DNA of 64,000 nucleotides, taken from positions 682,001-746,000 of the forward strand of contig NZ_PVEN01000001.1 in NCBI RefSeq assembly GCF_002973525.1, written 5' to 3'. The position numbers and the translations under genes were made by a program. Under the pieces are notes generated by a model that saw nothing but the letters and a program-made list of their open reading frames with translations, was not told the origin of the DNA and made no database searches. The DNA is from Paraburkholderia sp. BL21I4N1. GTDB taxonomy: Bacteria > Pseudomonadota > Gammaproteobacteria > Burkholderiales > Burkholderiaceae. Shown in pieces: positions 43,283-53,041 of the stretch; position 1 is the first letter of the stretch; every line of letters begins with the position of its first letter.

Positions 43283-43599
43283 AGGAGCAGTCCTGTTGCC
43301 GAAAGCCAGAAAAGAACCGCGACCGTCAGCCCGATGGCCACGCAGACAAAGAGGAGGTACGGAACGGTCCGGGCCCAGCCGGTGGTCAAGAAAATCCGCT
43401 GGGCGATCAACGCGCCGACGAGGCCGAGCACCCCGCTCAGCAGCCAGAACGGAAAATACGCGCCGAAGATTTCAAGCGATGGCGCGCCGCGCAGCGCGCA
43501 TCCCTGCAGGGACAGGCTCGAAGCGGCGACGGCCGCAAGCGTGCGACCATGGTGCAAGCTCGGCTTGCGGGCGCTTCGTTGGTTTGGTTTAAGCAGCAT
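43279..43599 (-). CDS. ytcA: YtcA-family small membrane lipoprotein
   Basis: 106 residues. An N-terminal signal with LSLQGC resembles a lipobox (the Met at 43599 leaves a long, basic pre-sequence, so an internal start is possible). Two membrane helices follow (FPFWLLSGVLGLVGALIAQRIF and VPYLLFVCVAIGLTVAVLFW). YtcA proteins precede MdtN in enterobacteria, and the same order here supports the assignment. Accessory role in the pump; mechanism unknown. Confidence 0.75.
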   Translation of the reverse strand: MLLKPNQRSARKPSLHHGRTLAAVAASSLSLQGCALRGAPSLEIFGAYFPFWLLSGVLGLVGALIAQRIFLTTGWARTVPYLLFVCVAIGLTVAVLFWLSATGLLL

Positions 43600-43934
43600 T
43601 GCGGCGGGCGATGAGGTGGACGCGTGACGTAAGCAACCGGATCACGCGCACTTTACCAGCGCCGCCGTCGCTTAAGACGTTTTCGTGTACAGGGCGTGTT
43701 TGGGTCGCGACCGGCCGTAAGCGGTTTGTCGGCGGGCGGTCCGGGCGCATTTGGTTGGTCCGGTTCGGCACCGGTTATTCGATCGGCATATGGCCGATCG
43801 CAAGCCGGCAGGCAAGTTTGTGCCGTGACCCGAAGAGCCCTGTACTATATGGTCCACAGGCACCGGCCCGGCGCCCAGCAGGCATTCCGGCGTGTAGCAG
43901 GTGCGCGGCGCGTCAGCATCGTCCCCATGAGCTT
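43600..43934. other. Divergent region between the efflux operon and a response-regulator gene
   Basis: 335 bases with no gene. It must hold the efflux-operon promoter (minus strand) and the promoter of the regulator gene, for which TACTAT at 43842-43847 is a possible -10. No convincing operator palindrome or RNA gene was seen. Confidence 0.45.
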
Positions 43935-44897
43935 ATGAACCACTTTATCCGCCCCCCCGTTTCCCATCCGGCCACGGTTGTCTTCGTCGACGACAACGAC
44001 AGCTACCTCGACGCACTGCGCCGTTTCTTTCCGGATACGACGACCAATCTGTTTTTCTCGCGGCCGCAAACCGCGTTGGCTTTCATTCGCCAGCATGCGC
44101 GCGAAAATTCGCTGGAGTTCGCCGCGGCGTCGGCGTGTCTGAGCGAGACCGGGATCGAGCGGCTGGTCGAAACGTCGGCGGAGCGGGATCTGCTCGCGCG
44201 CGGCGCGCGCTTCGCGGAGGTGGCGGCGGTTGTGGTGGACTACGACATGCCGGGCATGAGCGGCGTCGAGTTTCTCGCGTCGATCTCGCATTTGCGCTGC
44301 GCGAAAGTGCTGCTGACCGGCGTCGCGGATGAAACGGTCGCGGTGAAGGCCTTCAATGCCGGCATCGTGGACTTGTATCTGCGCAAAACCGAGCCCGATT
44401 CGGCCAACCGGCTGGTCCATTTTCTGAACGACGCGAAGAGCCGGCACTGTTCGGAAGGCGGTTGGCTGGCGTTGGGCGAAAACGGTTTGACGTACTGCGA
44501 CCCGCGCACGAAAAAAGTGATCGGCGAGGTGGTGGCCGCGCACGGCATCGTGGAGTACTACTGGCGTCCTGAGCAGAACGCGATTCTGATGTTCGACCGT
44601 GCCGGCAACCCGAGCGTGTTCGTCGCGTGGGCGGAGAACGACTGGATCTCGCAGGGCGAAATCGTCGCGGACGAAAGCGGGCCGGCCGAGCTATTGCGGC
44701 AAATGGCGGTGCGCGAGGCGATGCCGTTATTCTGGCCGCACCTGGCGTATCGCACCGGCCTGAATTTCCGGTCGCTCACGCCGCAGAAGATTCCCGGCTG
44801 GGAAGACGCGTTCTATTGCTGGACGCGGATCGAAGCGGCGGAAGTGGGTATGGACATCGTGACGTATTCGCAGTGGCGCAAGGAGAGCGTCCACTGA
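43935..44897 (+). CDS. Response-regulator receiver protein without DNA-binding domain
   Basis: 320 residues from ATG 43935 (the frame is open earlier, in the intergenic region). Receiver motifs: VVFVDDNDSYLDAL, Asp102 in VDYDMPGMSG, VLLTGVADETVAVKAFNAG and a Lys in YLRKTEPDS. The last ~150 residues (GGWLALGENGLTYCDPRTKKV ... AYRTGLNFRSLTPQKIPGW) are not a helix-turn-helix or an enzyme domain I can name. It may signal through protein contacts. No kinase is adjacent. Confidence 0.8.
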   Translation: MNHFIRPPVSHPATVVFVDDNDSYLDALRRFFPDTTTNLFFSRPQTALAFIRQHARENSLEFAAASACLSETGIERLVETSAERDLLARGARFAEVAAVVVDYDMPGMSGVEFLASISHLRCAKVLLTGVADETVAVKAFNAGIVDLYLRKTEPDSANRLVHFLNDAKSRHCSEGGWLALGENGLTYCDPRTKKVIGEVVAAHGIVEYYWRPEQNAILMFDRAGNPSVFVAWAENDWISQGEIVADESGPAELLRQMAVREAMPLFWPHLAYRTGLNFRSLTPQKIPGWEDAFYCWTRIEAAEVGMDIVTYSQWRKESVH

Positions 44898-44926
44898 TTG
44901 GGCGTTGAGCGGCTGTCGAGCGGCGG

Positions 44927-45907
44927 CTAGCGGCTGTGAGCGCTTGAAGCATCCGCGTCGAACACCGGCGCCGCATGCGCGGACAGAAAATCGCACACCT
45001 CGCGATGCAGCCTCCGCACACCCGGGCTCGATTCGAGTGCCCGCCAACATCCATGCACGAGCCCGGCGCCGATCCAGAGACGGGCCTCGCCACCTGCCGC
45101 GTCGATGCGTTCGACGAACACACGCGCGTCATCCCTTAGCGGATCATGTTCGACCCCAATCGCCAGCGTCGGCGGCAGGCCGTCGAAGCGCGTGCCGTCG
45201 AGCGGAATCGTCCATGCCGGGTAGGGCGGGCGCTCTCCCCAATACAGATCGCGAAACGAATGGACGTCGCTCAGCTTGAGCATGGGCGCTTGCGCCTCGG
45301 TGTCGCGCGCGGGCGGCTGCGGATCGGTGCCGAGCATCGGATAGACCAGCGCGAGTCCTTGCACGCCGCCAAGGCCGTCGTCGCGCAGACGCATCGCCAC
45401 GCTGGCGGCGAGCGTGGCGCCCGCGCTGTCGCCGGCGAGTTGCAGCGTCGTGCCGCTGTTCAGATTGAACGGTAGGCGTCGTTCCAGCGCGGCGAGCGTG
45501 ACGTCGAGACAATCGTCATGGGCGGCCGGCGCGCGGTGTTCGGGAGCCAGCCGGTAATCGACGGCGATGACATCGAGCCCGGTGTCGGCGGCAATGCGCG
45601 CGGTGATGAGCTGATGACTGTCCAGCGAGCCGAGCACGAAGCCGCCGCCGTGAAAGTACAACACCGCGCCGTGAGCCGCCTGCTCGCCGCGCGCGCGATG
45701 GCGGTAGAGCCGCAGCTTGAGCGGATGACCCGCGCGGGTCTGGAACTCGGCGTCCCTGACGCTCAATTCGTCCGGCAATGCGGGGGTCAGCGTGGCCGCG
45801 TAGCGGTCGTAAAGCTCGCGCTGCTCACGCGGCGATAGCGATGTCGTGTGCGCGGGATAAATCGCCACGGCCCGTTCGATGAATGCGGCAATTTGCGGTT
45901 CGAGCAT
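44927..45907 (-). CDS. hocS: Alpha/beta hydrolase, HocS-like short-chain acylcarnitine hydrolase
   Basis: 326 residues of the hormone-sensitive-lipase family: oxyanion motif YFHGGGFVLGS, nucleophile GDSAGATLA, then Asp (VEHDPLRDDAR) and His (LVHGCWR). It is the last gene of the caiX-cdhCAB operon, the position of hocS in Pseudomonas, where the enzyme frees carnitine from short-chain acylcarnitines. The assignment rests on this context as much as on the fold. Confidence 0.8.
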   Translation of the reverse strand: MLEPQIAAFIERAVAIYPAHTTSLSPREQRELYDRYAATLTPALPDELSVRDAEFQTRAGHPLKLRLYRHRARGEQAAHGAVLYFHGGGFVLGSLDSHQLITARIAADTGLDVIAVDYRLAPEHRAPAAHDDCLDVTLAALERRLPFNLNSGTTLQLAGDSAGATLAASVAMRLRDDGLGGVQGLALVYPMLGTDPQPPARDTEAQAPMLKLSDVHSFRDLYWGERPPYPAWTIPLDGTRFDGLPPTLAIGVEHDPLRDDARVFVERIDAAGGEARLWIGAGLVHGCWRALESSPGVRRLHREVCDFLSAHAAPVFDADASSAHSR

Positions 45908-45922
45908 GTTGACTCGCTGAAT

Positions 45923-46408
45923 TCAGGTTTTCACCGGCAGGCCGATAACGCGCCCCGCGTATTGCGCCGCGGGCCAGTTGGCATGCGCATCGGCCAATGA
46001 TCGCACGAGAGCCGCGACGTCCGGGTCGAATGCAACCGCGCGCGGGCCGCTGGTGTCGACGTGAAGCAGCATCTGTTCGCCGGCGGCCACCGGTTCCGCA
46101 CCGTCGCCCGCGAACATCTCCAGATACAGATGCAGCCGCTTCGCGTCATGCCCGAGTATCCGCATGTCGACGCGAACCGCTGTGCCTTCCTTGATCTCGT
46201 GCAGGTAGTTGAGGTGCGCTTCGAGCGTGTAGATCGAGCGGCCGCGCGCTTTGCGCAGCGCGTCGGGCAAACCGATCAGGTCGATCAACGCATCCGTCGC
46301 GAAGCTGAAGATCAGCATGTAGAACGCGTCGCGCAAGTGGCCGTTGTAGTCGACCCATTCCGCGCGGACCGAATCGCGATAGCAGGGCAGGGAAGCGGGC
46401 TGCGGCAT
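45923..46408 (-). CDS. cdhB: Hotdog-fold thioesterase, CdhB-like (betainyl-CoA thioesterase)
   Basis: 161 residues. The start PCYRDSVRAEWVDYNGHLRDAFYMLIF contains the D.NGH catalytic region of 4-hydroxybenzoyl-CoA-type thioesterases, and the chain is a single hotdog domain. In the carnitine pathway CdhB hydrolyses glycine betainyl-CoA released by CdhC. It lies between cdhA and hocS in the expected order. Confidence 0.85.
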   Translation of the reverse strand: MPQPASLPCYRDSVRAEWVDYNGHLRDAFYMLIFSFATDALIDLIGLPDALRKARGRSIYTLEAHLNYLHEIKEGTAVRVDMRILGHDAKRLHLYLEMFAGDGAEPVAAGEQMLLHVDTSGPRAVAFDPDVAALVRSLADAHANWPAAQYAGRVIGLPVKT

Positions 46409-46500
46409 GGGCTAATCGTCTCCGTGGTTCGGTTGAAATGAGTCGGGTTCGGCGCCGCTCAGGCCGCTAATGCGTCGGCGTGAGCGGCGTCTCCCACAGG

Positions 46501-47466
46501 TCAATCGGCCGGCTGCAAACCATGCCGCGCTTTCGCGTCGCTGATCGCCGCGAGCACGCTCGTGATGCAATCGTCGCGATAACGCTCCAGCTGCTTGATC
46601 GAGCGCGGGCCGACCTGTTCCGCCGTGCCGTCCACCACACGATCGATCAACTCGTCCGTGAGCTTCGGCGCCACCAGTTTAGTCCATGGCAGTTCCAGCG
46701 CGGGGCCGAACTGCTGCATGAAGTGACGCATGCCGGCGTCGCCGCCCGCGAGCGTGTAGGTGAGGAACGTCCCCATGAACGACCAGCGGATGCCCGCGCC
46801 GAAGCGAATCGCGTCGTCGATTTCGCCGGTGGTCGCCACGCCTTCGTTGACCAGATGCAGCGCCTCGCGCCACAGCGCTTCGAGCAGCCGATCGGCAATA
46901 AACCCCGGCACTTCCTTGCGAACGAGCAGCGGCCGCATCGACAGCGCGCGGTAAATTTTCAGCGCGGCGTCGATCGTTTCCGGCGCGGTCGCGGCACCGC
47001 CCAGCACTTCGACGAGCGGCAACAGATAAACCGGATTGAACGGATGCCCGACAATGCAGCGTTGCGGATGCACTGCCCGCGCGTAAAAATCGCTCGGCAA
47101 GAGCCCCGACGTAGATGACGCGATGATCGCATCCGGCTTCGCCGCGCGGCTGATCTGCTCGTGCAGCGCGAGCTTCAGTTCTTCACGTTCGGGCGCGCTT
47201 TCCTGAATGAAATCGGCCTGCGCGACGCACGCTTCGATCGTCGCGACGAAGCGCAAGCGTTCCGGCGACGCACCCTCGGCCAGCCCGACGCGTTCAAGCG
47301 CCGGCCACGCATTCGCAATGTTCTCGCGCAGCTGTTTTTCCGCACCCGGCGCCGGGTCCCACGCGATCACATCGAGTCCATGCGCCAGCGCACGCGCGAC
47401 CCAACCGCTGCCGATCACGCCCACGCCGATGGCCGCAAATGTTTTGATATCGACGATCACTGCCAT
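46501..47466 (-). CDS. cdhA: L-carnitine 3-dehydrogenase
   Basis: 321 residues of the 3-hydroxyacyl-CoA dehydrogenase superfamily: NAD loop [20 protein letters not shown] at the N-terminus, then the substrate segment [40 protein letters not shown] with the catalytic His. It oxidises L-carnitine to 3-dehydrocarnitine with NAD. Carnitine dehydrogenases have this length and this neighbour set. Firm call. Confidence 0.9.
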   Translation of the reverse strand: MAVIVDIKTFAAIGVGVIGSGWVARALAHGLDVIAWDPAPGAEKQLRENIANAWPALERVGLAEGASPERLRFVATIEACVAQADFIQESAPEREELKLALHEQISRAAKPDAIIASSTSGLLPSDFYARAVHPQRCIVGHPFNPVYLLPLVEVLGGAATAPETIDAALKIYRALSMRPLLVRKEVPGFIADRLLEALWREALHLVNEGVATTGEIDDAIRFGAGIRWSFMGTFLTYTLAGGDAGMRHFMQQFGPALELPWTKLVAPKLTDELIDRVVDGTAEQVGPRSIKQLERYRDDCITSVLAAISDAKARHGLQPAD

Positions 47467-47572
47467 TGCTGAGATTTCCTTTGTCTACGAGTTGCAGAGT
47501 TTCGAGGCGAGTTGACGCCGCGAGACGTCGAAGCATGCGTGAGGCGACAAGCATCACGCCCACGCCGCGCCA

Positions 47573-48502
47573 TCACACGTACTGTCCAGCCACACGCCGT
47601 TCCAGTTGCCGCTCCCCACGCGCCGGCAAGCCCAGCTTGCGGCGTCCTTCAGCCGGCGTCAGCGCGCGCGCGCCGAGCCGTTCGATGATTTCCACCGCGC
47701 GCCGCACCAGCGTGCCGTTGGTTGCGGGCACACCTTTGTCGAGCCAGATGTTGTCTTCGAGCCCCACGCGCACGTGACCGCCGAGCAGCATCGCCTGCGC
47801 GACCATCGGCATCTGCATGCGGCCGATTCCGAACCCGGCCCATTGCGCGCCGGGCGGGAGGTTGTCTGCCATTGCTTTCATCGACGTGGTATCGGCGGGC
47901 GCGCCCCATGGAATGCCGAGGCAAATCTGGAACAGCGGCGGCGCGTCGAGCAGGCCTTCCTTCAGCAACTGCTTGGCGAACCACAAATGGCCGGTGTCGA
48001 AGATCTCCAGTTCCGGCTTCACGCCGAGTGCCTGAATGCGTTGCGCACCGGCGCGAAGTTGCGCGGGCGTTGACACGTAGATGTAATCGCCGTCGCCGAA
48101 GTTGAGCGTGCCGCAGTCGAGCGTGCAGATTTCCGGCAGCAATTCCTCGACGTGCGCGAGACGCGTCAGGCCGCCCACCAGATCGGTGTTGGCGCCGAAG
48201 CGCATGGGGTCTTCGCCGGGACCGATCTCCAGATCGCCGCCCATGCCCGCCGTCAGGTTGATGATGATGTCGGTGCCCGACGAGCGGATCCGGTCGACCA
48301 CCTCGCGGTACAACTGCGGATCGCGGCTGCCGCGGCCGGTTTTCGGATCGCGGACGTGGCAGTGGGCGACGGTGGCGCCCGCTTTGGCGGCTTCGATCGC
48401 GGCGTCGGCGATCTGTTTCGGTGTGACCGGAATGGCCGGATGTTTGCCGACCGTGTCGCCGGCGCCGGTGACCGCGCAGGTCACGATGACTTCATGATTC
48501 AT
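47573..48502 (-). CDS. cdhC: BKACE-family 3-dehydrocarnitine cleavage enzyme (CdhC)
   Basis: 309 residues. [34 protein letters not shown] with the two zinc-binding His, and [11 protein letters not shown] are the signatures of beta-keto-acid cleavage enzymes (formerly DUF849). In carnitine operons the enzyme transfers acetyl-CoA to 3-dehydrocarnitine and gives acetoacetate and glycine betainyl-CoA. It is immediately upstream of cdhA. Confidence 0.9.
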   Translation of the reverse strand: MNHEVIVTCAVTGAGDTVGKHPAIPVTPKQIADAAIEAAKAGATVAHCHVRDPKTGRGSRDPQLYREVVDRIRSSGTDIIINLTAGMGGDLEIGPGEDPMRFGANTDLVGGLTRLAHVEELLPEICTLDCGTLNFGDGDYIYVSTPAQLRAGAQRIQALGVKPELEIFDTGHLWFAKQLLKEGLLDAPPLFQICLGIPWGAPADTTSMKAMADNLPPGAQWAGFGIGRMQMPMVAQAMLLGGHVRVGLEDNIWLDKGVPATNGTLVRRAVEIIERLGARALTPAEGRRKLGLPARGERQLERRVAGQYV

Positions 48503-48544
48503 GCGTGCTATTTCCTGTGGATTGAGAGATGCGACTCGTCACGC

Positions 48545-49498
48545 TCAGAGACCCAGATAGGCCTTTACTGCAGGTAAGCCGTCCTTGCCGTCATAGGTCT
48601 TCACGCCGGCCAGCCAGGCGTCGAGTACTTGCGGGTTTTTCTTCAGATACGCCTTCGCGGCGTCGGTGGGTTTTTCCTTGTTCATGACCGACTGCATGAC
48701 GACGTTTTCCAGTTGCGTCGAAAAGCGCAGATTGCTCACCAGCTTGCCGGCGTTCGGGCAACGCGTCAGAAAGTCGGGGGACGTCAGCGTGTAGACGCGC
48801 GCCTCGCCGTCGTTCGGACCGAATACGCCGTCGCTGCCGGTCAGGTATTTCATGTCGATCGTGATGTTCATCGGATGCGGTTCCCAGCCGAGGAACACCA
48901 CCCATTTCTTCTCGCGGATCGCACGATCCACCGATACGAGCATGCCGGCCTCGCTCGATTCGATGAGCTTGAAACCGCCGAGCCCGAACTGATTGCTGGC
49001 GATCATTTTCTGGATCGCCGCGTTCGCACTGCTGCCGGGTTCGATGCCGTAAATCTTGCCGTCGAGCTGATCGCGATGTTTGGCGATATCGGCGAAGGTC
49101 TTCAGGCCCGCGTCGTATTCGTAGCTCGGCACCGCGAAGGTGGCCTTGGCGCCGGTGAGATTGGGCGGCTGCAGCACGTTGATCGCCTTCGAATCGATGA
49201 ACGGGCTGATCGCTTTCTCCTGCACCGGCCACCAGTAGCCGAGCGACACGTCGAGCTGCTTGCTCTTGAGACCCGCGAACGAGATCGGTACGGAAGCGAC
49301 GGTCGTCACCGGCTGATAACCGAGCCCTTCGAACACGGTCGACGCCAACGCGGTGGTCGACGTGATATCCGTCCAGCCGATGTCGGCGAAATGCACGGCG
49401 CGGCAAGCGGCAGGATCTTGCGCGAAAGCGGGTGCACCAGCGGCGATGGCCGCGAAGCCGACGAGATAGGCAAGCAAGGCATTGAGACGTAACTTCAT
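48545..49498 (-). CDS. caiX: Carnitine/betaine-binding periplasmic protein of an ABC transporter
   Basis: 317 residues from ATG 49498, with AAGGGGG upstream; the frame runs on to 49759 but that part is not protein-like. Signal peptide MKLRLNALLAYLVGFAAIAA...AFA. The mature chain has VHFADIGWTDITSTTALAST and SLGYWWPVQE, the fold and aromatic cage region of glycine-betaine-type binding proteins. CaiX delivers carnitine to a shared choline/betaine ABC permease encoded elsewhere; no permease is in this operon, as in Pseudomonas. Confidence 0.88.
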   Translation of the reverse strand: MKLRLNALLAYLVGFAAIAAGAPAFAQDPAACRAVHFADIGWTDITSTTALASTVFEGLGYQPVTTVASVPISFAGLKSKQLDVSLGYWWPVQEKAISPFIDSKAINVLQPPNLTGAKATFAVPSYEYDAGLKTFADIAKHRDQLDGKIYGIEPGSSANAAIQKMIASNQFGLGGFKLIESSEAGMLVSVDRAIREKKWVVFLGWEPHPMNITIDMKYLTGSDGVFGPNDGEARVYTLTSPDFLTRCPNAGKLVSNLRFSTQLENVVMQSVMNKEKPTDAAKAYLKKNPQVLDAWLAGVKTYDGKDGLPAVKAYLGL

Positions 49499-49919
49499 GA
49501 GGTTCCCCCTTCTGACACGTTGAACGGCGTGTTTCGAACCGGGCCGAGGCTTGAACGGCGGGCGGTCTTCGGACTGGCGCGACGGCTTGAATGCAGCAAC
49601 AAACTGGGTGAGACGGGACGGCAGGAATGACGTTACGTTAATGCCCCATATTCCCGCCAAAGCGACCGCGAGCGACCCGTTTTTGCTCTGACGCGACTCC
49701 GAGGGAAAACCAGCAGTGCGGGCTAGAACGGGGGCTCTGGCGGCGTTGCAGTGCAACACACTTCACATCGCCTCGCCTCCGGGCGCCTCGCTTCGTCGAC
49801 TCGCCGCGCGGATTTTTGGCGCGCCTTGCCGGTTCAGGCACTGCTTGCTACGCTCGCCCGAACCCCGCGTGTCGCCCGCGTTTGTCTCCCTGATGGTTCC
49901 CTGATCGAGTCTGACCACG
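49499..49919. other. Divergent regulatory region between the carnitine operon and cdhR
   Basis: 421 bases without a gene. CdhR, an AraC-type activator, would bind here to activate the carnitine operon. TGACGTTACGTTA at 49628-49640 is a near-palindrome and a possible site, not a proven one. No RNA gene is evident. Confidence 0.5.
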
Positions 49920-50930
49920 ATGCCCGAAGATATGTCGTTCCTGCTGCTGCCGGGCTTTTCAGCGATCGGCTTCATGTCGGCGGTGGAACCGTTGCGGGTG
50001 GCGAACCGCTTTCGCGACGCGCTGTACCGCTGGCGCATTCTCAGTCTCGACGGTGCGCCGGTCGCGGCCAGCAACGGCATTTCGATCAACGCGGACGCCG
50101 CCATCGGCGAGATCGGTGCGGCGCAGACGCTGTTCGTGGTCGCGGGCTTCGAACCGCTTGCCTGCTATAGCCGCGCGCTGGCCGATTCGCTGAAGCGGAT
50201 CGAGCGGGCCGGCGCGACGCTCGGCGGCATCGACACCGGCAGTTTCATTCTTGCGGAAGCCGGGTTACTGAACGGCACGGACAGTGTGACCGTGCATTGG
50301 GAGGCGCTGTCGGCGTTCCGCGAGCGCTATCCGTCACTGGATGCGAGCCAGGAGCTGTTCGAAATCGGCGCGCGACGCATTACGTGCGCGGGCGGCACGG
50401 CGTCGATCGACATGATGCTCGACCTGATCGGCCGCAAGCACGGTGCGGCGCTGGCTTCGGCGGTGTCGGAACAATTCGTGGTGAGCCGTATCCGGCAGCG
50501 TTCGGATCATCAGCGCATGGAGATCGCCGCGCGTTACGGCGTGCACAATCGCAAGCTGATTCAGGTGATCGGCGTGATGGAACAGCATATGGAAGAGCCG
50601 CTGGCGCCCGACCAGCTCGCGCAGGAAATCGGCGTGACACGTCGCCAGCTGGAACGGCTTTTCTGCGCCTCGCTGAAGGACACCCCGACGCATTTCTATC
50701 TGCAACTGCGTCTCGCCCGAGCGCGTGAGTTGCTGCAGCAGACCGACATGTCGATCACGTCGATCTGTGTGGCGTGCGGCTTCGAGTCGCCGTCGCATTT
50801 TTCGCGGACGTATCGTGCGCGCTTCGGGGCGAGCCCGAGAAGCGACCGGCAGGCGATGGGCGGCAGAAATGCCGCCGAGTCGCCGGTGCCGGATGCGCCG
50901 TTGCCTGCCTCCGTGCTTTCAGAAAGCTGA
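49920..50930 (+). CDS. cdhR: GlxA-type AraC regulator, CdhR-like carnitine activator
   Basis: 336 residues. The N-terminal ~190 residues have the DJ-1/PfpI fold (SFLLLPGFSAIGFMSAVEPLRVA; GGIDTGSFILAEAGLL), used as a ligand sensor. The C-terminal ~100 residues carry the double AraC helix-turn-helix (DQLAQEIGVTRRQLERLF; SITSICVACGFESPSHFSRTYRARFG). In Pseudomonas the equivalent protein turns on caiX-cdhCBA-hocS when carnitine or 3-dehydrocarnitine is present. Divergent position fits. Confidence 0.87.
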   Translation: MPEDMSFLLLPGFSAIGFMSAVEPLRVANRFRDALYRWRILSLDGAPVAASNGISINADAAIGEIGAAQTLFVVAGFEPLACYSRALADSLKRIERAGATLGGIDTGSFILAEAGLLNGTDSVTVHWEALSAFRERYPSLDASQELFEIGARRITCAGGTASIDMMLDLIGRKHGAALASAVSEQFVVSRIRQRSDHQRMEIAARYGVHNRKLIQVIGVMEQHMEEPLAPDQLAQEIGVTRRQLERLFCASLKDTPTHFYLQLRLARARELLQQTDMSITSICVACGFESPSHFSRTYRARFGASPRSDRQAMGGRNAAESPVPDAPLPASVLSES

Positions 50931-51076
50931 CGATTCGGCGATTATCTCGATTTTCACAACACTCAATTGGCACTTTAGGGGTTTACCCTAGGCAACCCGA
51001 ATCCTACACTTCCTCCATCCGCTGCAGACATCACGCCTCGCAGCGCTAGACAAAAAAATCTCTGGAGGTAGTTATC

Positions 51077-51397
51077 ATGAAGTCGCTGATCGAAGCCGCA
51101 GTTATCGCCGCCCTTATCACCGCGCCGCTGGCCGCTTTCGCCCAGTCGAATCAGCGGGTTACGCGCGCTCAGGTGCGTGCTGAACTGGTGCAGCTGGAAA
51201 AGGCCGGTTACAACCCGGCAACCGCGAACGACTACGACTACCCGGCCAACATTCAGGCTGCCGAAGCCCGCGTCGCTGCGCAAAATGCACAAACCAGCGG
51301 TTATGGTTCGGCCACGAATGGTTCGTCGCAAGCAGGTAGCCGCGCGAGCACCACGCCGAGTTCGTACTCGGCTCCGGTTGCCAACTACGGTCACTAA
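51077..51397 (+). CDS. DUF4148-family small secreted protein
   Basis: 106 residues with a strong ribosome site (GGAGG). Signal peptide MKSLIEAAVIAALITAPLAA, then VTRAQVRAELVQLEKAGYNP, the DUF4148 core. The tail is low-complexity (Gly/Ser/Ala/Asn). These proteins are numerous in Burkholderia and thought to sit in the periplasm or be exported. Function unknown. A good terminator lies downstream. Confidence 0.92.
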   Translation: MKSLIEAAVIAALITAPLAAFAQSNQRVTRAQVRAELVQLEKAGYNPATANDYDYPANIQAAEARVAAQNAQTSGYGSATNGSSQAGSRASTTPSSYSAPVANYGH

Positions 51398-51450
51398 TCG
51401 ACTGCGGCGCGAATCGACTGCTCGCGCCGGCTCGATACGCACCAAACGCA

Positions 51451-51489
51451 ACAGGCTTGCCTCACCGTAAGGTGACGCAAGCCTGTTTT
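51451..51489 (+). terminator. Strong Rho-independent terminator of the DUF4148 gene
   Basis: ACAGGCTTGCCTCACC (51451-51466) pairs with GGTGACGCAAGCCTGT (51471-51486), one mismatch, around GTAA, then TTT. On the other strand only GTTTG follows the stem, so it acts mainly for the plus-strand gene. Confidence 0.9.
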
Positions 51490-51569
51490 GCATTCAGCGA
51501 TTCAACGAAAAAACGGCCATGCCGGATGGTCCGACGTGGCCGCTCTCGATGCTTCAATGATCTTGACGA

Positions 51570-53030
51570 TCAGATCCCGCCGACGCACATATATTTGATG
51601 ACAACGTAGTCATCGATACCGTAGTGCGATCCCTCGCGGCCCAGTCCCGACTGCTTGACGCCGCCGAACGGCGCGACCTCGTTCGAGATCAGGCCGGTGT
51701 TGATCCCGACCATGCCGTATTCGAGCGCTTCGGCAACCCGCCAGACACGGCCGATATCGCGGCTGAAGAAATACGAGGCCAGCCCGAATTCCGTATCGTT
51801 GGCGAGTCGAATCACTTCTTCGTCCGACGAGAAACGGAACAGCGGTGCAAGCGGCCCAAAGGTTTCGTCGCGCGCGACCTTCATGGCCGGCGTCACATCG
51901 GCGAGCACGGTCGGTTCGAAGAAGCCGTGACCGAGCGCATGACGCTTGCCGCCGGTCACGATACGCGCGCCCTTGGCCAACGCGTCTTCGATATGCGACT
52001 CGACCTTCAGCACGGCCGCTTCGTTGATCAGCGGACCTTGTGTGACGCCGTCTTCGGTGCCGCGGCCCACCTTCAGTTGCTCGACGGCGACGCGCAGTTT
52101 TTCCGCGAACGCGTCGTACACCTTGTCGTGCACATAGAAGCGATTGGTGCAGACACACGTCTGCCCGCTGTTGCGATACTTCGACGCAATCGCGCCGGCC
52201 ACCGCCGCATCCAGATCGGCATCGTCGAACACGATAAACGGCGCATTGCCGCCAAGTTCGAGCGACACCTTCTTGACCGTCGGCGCGCACTGCGCCATCA
52301 GCAGACGGCCCACCGGCGTCGAACCCGTGAACGACAGTTTGCGCACGATCGGATTGCCGGTCATTTCCGCGCCGATCGCTTTCGGCTCGCCGGTCACGAC
52401 GTTGAACACGCCGCGCGGCACGCCGGCGCGTTCGGCCAGCACGGCGAGCGCGAGCGCGGACAACGGTGTCGCTTCGGCCGGCTTGACGATAATCGGGCAG
52501 CCCGCCGCCAGAGCCGGACCGACCTTGCGGGTAATCATGGCTGCCGGGAAATTCCACGGCGTGATCGCCGCGCAGACGCCGATCGGTTCCTTGGTCACGA
52601 CAATGCGTTTGTCGCTGGCCGGCGTGGGAATCGTGTCGCCGTTCACGCGCTTGCCTTCCTCGGCGAACCATTCGAGGAACGACGCCGCGTACTGGATCTC
52701 GCCCTTGGCTTCGGCGAGCGGCTTGCCTTGTTCCGTGGTGAGGATCTTCGCCAGATCGTCGGCGTTTTCCATCATCAGGTCATGCCATTTGCGCAGGATC
52801 ACCGCGCGCTGCTTCGCGGTGGTGGCGCGCCATGCGGGCCACGCCGCGTTCGCGGTGTCGATCGCGCGACGCGTTTCCGCCGTGCCCATGCGTGGCACCG
52901 TCGCAATGGTTTCGCCGGTGGCGGGGTTCTTCACCTCGAAGGTCGCGCCGTCGTCGGCCCCTTGCCATTCGCCCGCGATATACGCGTGGGTCTTGAGAAG
53001 CGTCGGGTCTTTCAATGTCAACGTGTTCAT
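51570..53030 (-). CDS. gabD: NADP-dependent succinate-semialdehyde dehydrogenase
   Basis: 486 residues from ATG 53030. Aldehyde-dehydrogenase motifs: ITPWNFPAAMITRKVGPALA, catalytic Glu in LELGGNAPFIVFDD and catalytic Cys in GQTCVCTNRFYV. The neighbouring gabT makes the substrate. Succinate-semialdehyde is oxidised to succinate, feeding the TCA cycle. The start is 12 bases after the gabT stop, in one transcript. Confidence 0.95.
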   Translation of the reverse strand: MNTLTLKDPTLLKTHAYIAGEWQGADDGATFEVKNPATGETIATVPRMGTAETRRAIDTANAAWPAWRATTAKQRAVILRKWHDLMMENADDLAKILTTEQGKPLAEAKGEIQYAASFLEWFAEEGKRVNGDTIPTPASDKRIVVTKEPIGVCAAITPWNFPAAMITRKVGPALAAGCPIIVKPAEATPLSALALAVLAERAGVPRGVFNVVTGEPKAIGAEMTGNPIVRKLSFTGSTPVGRLLMAQCAPTVKKVSLELGGNAPFIVFDDADLDAAVAGAIASKYRNSGQTCVCTNRFYVHDKVYDAFAEKLRVAVEQLKVGRGTEDGVTQGPLINEAAVLKVESHIEDALAKGARIVTGGKRHALGHGFFEPTVLADVTPAMKVARDETFGPLAPLFRFSSDEEVIRLANDTEFGLASYFFSRDIGRVWRVAEALEYGMVGINTGLISNEVAPFGGVKQSGLGREGSHYGIDDYVVIKYMCVGGI

Positions 53031-53041
53031 GAGTCTCGTCC

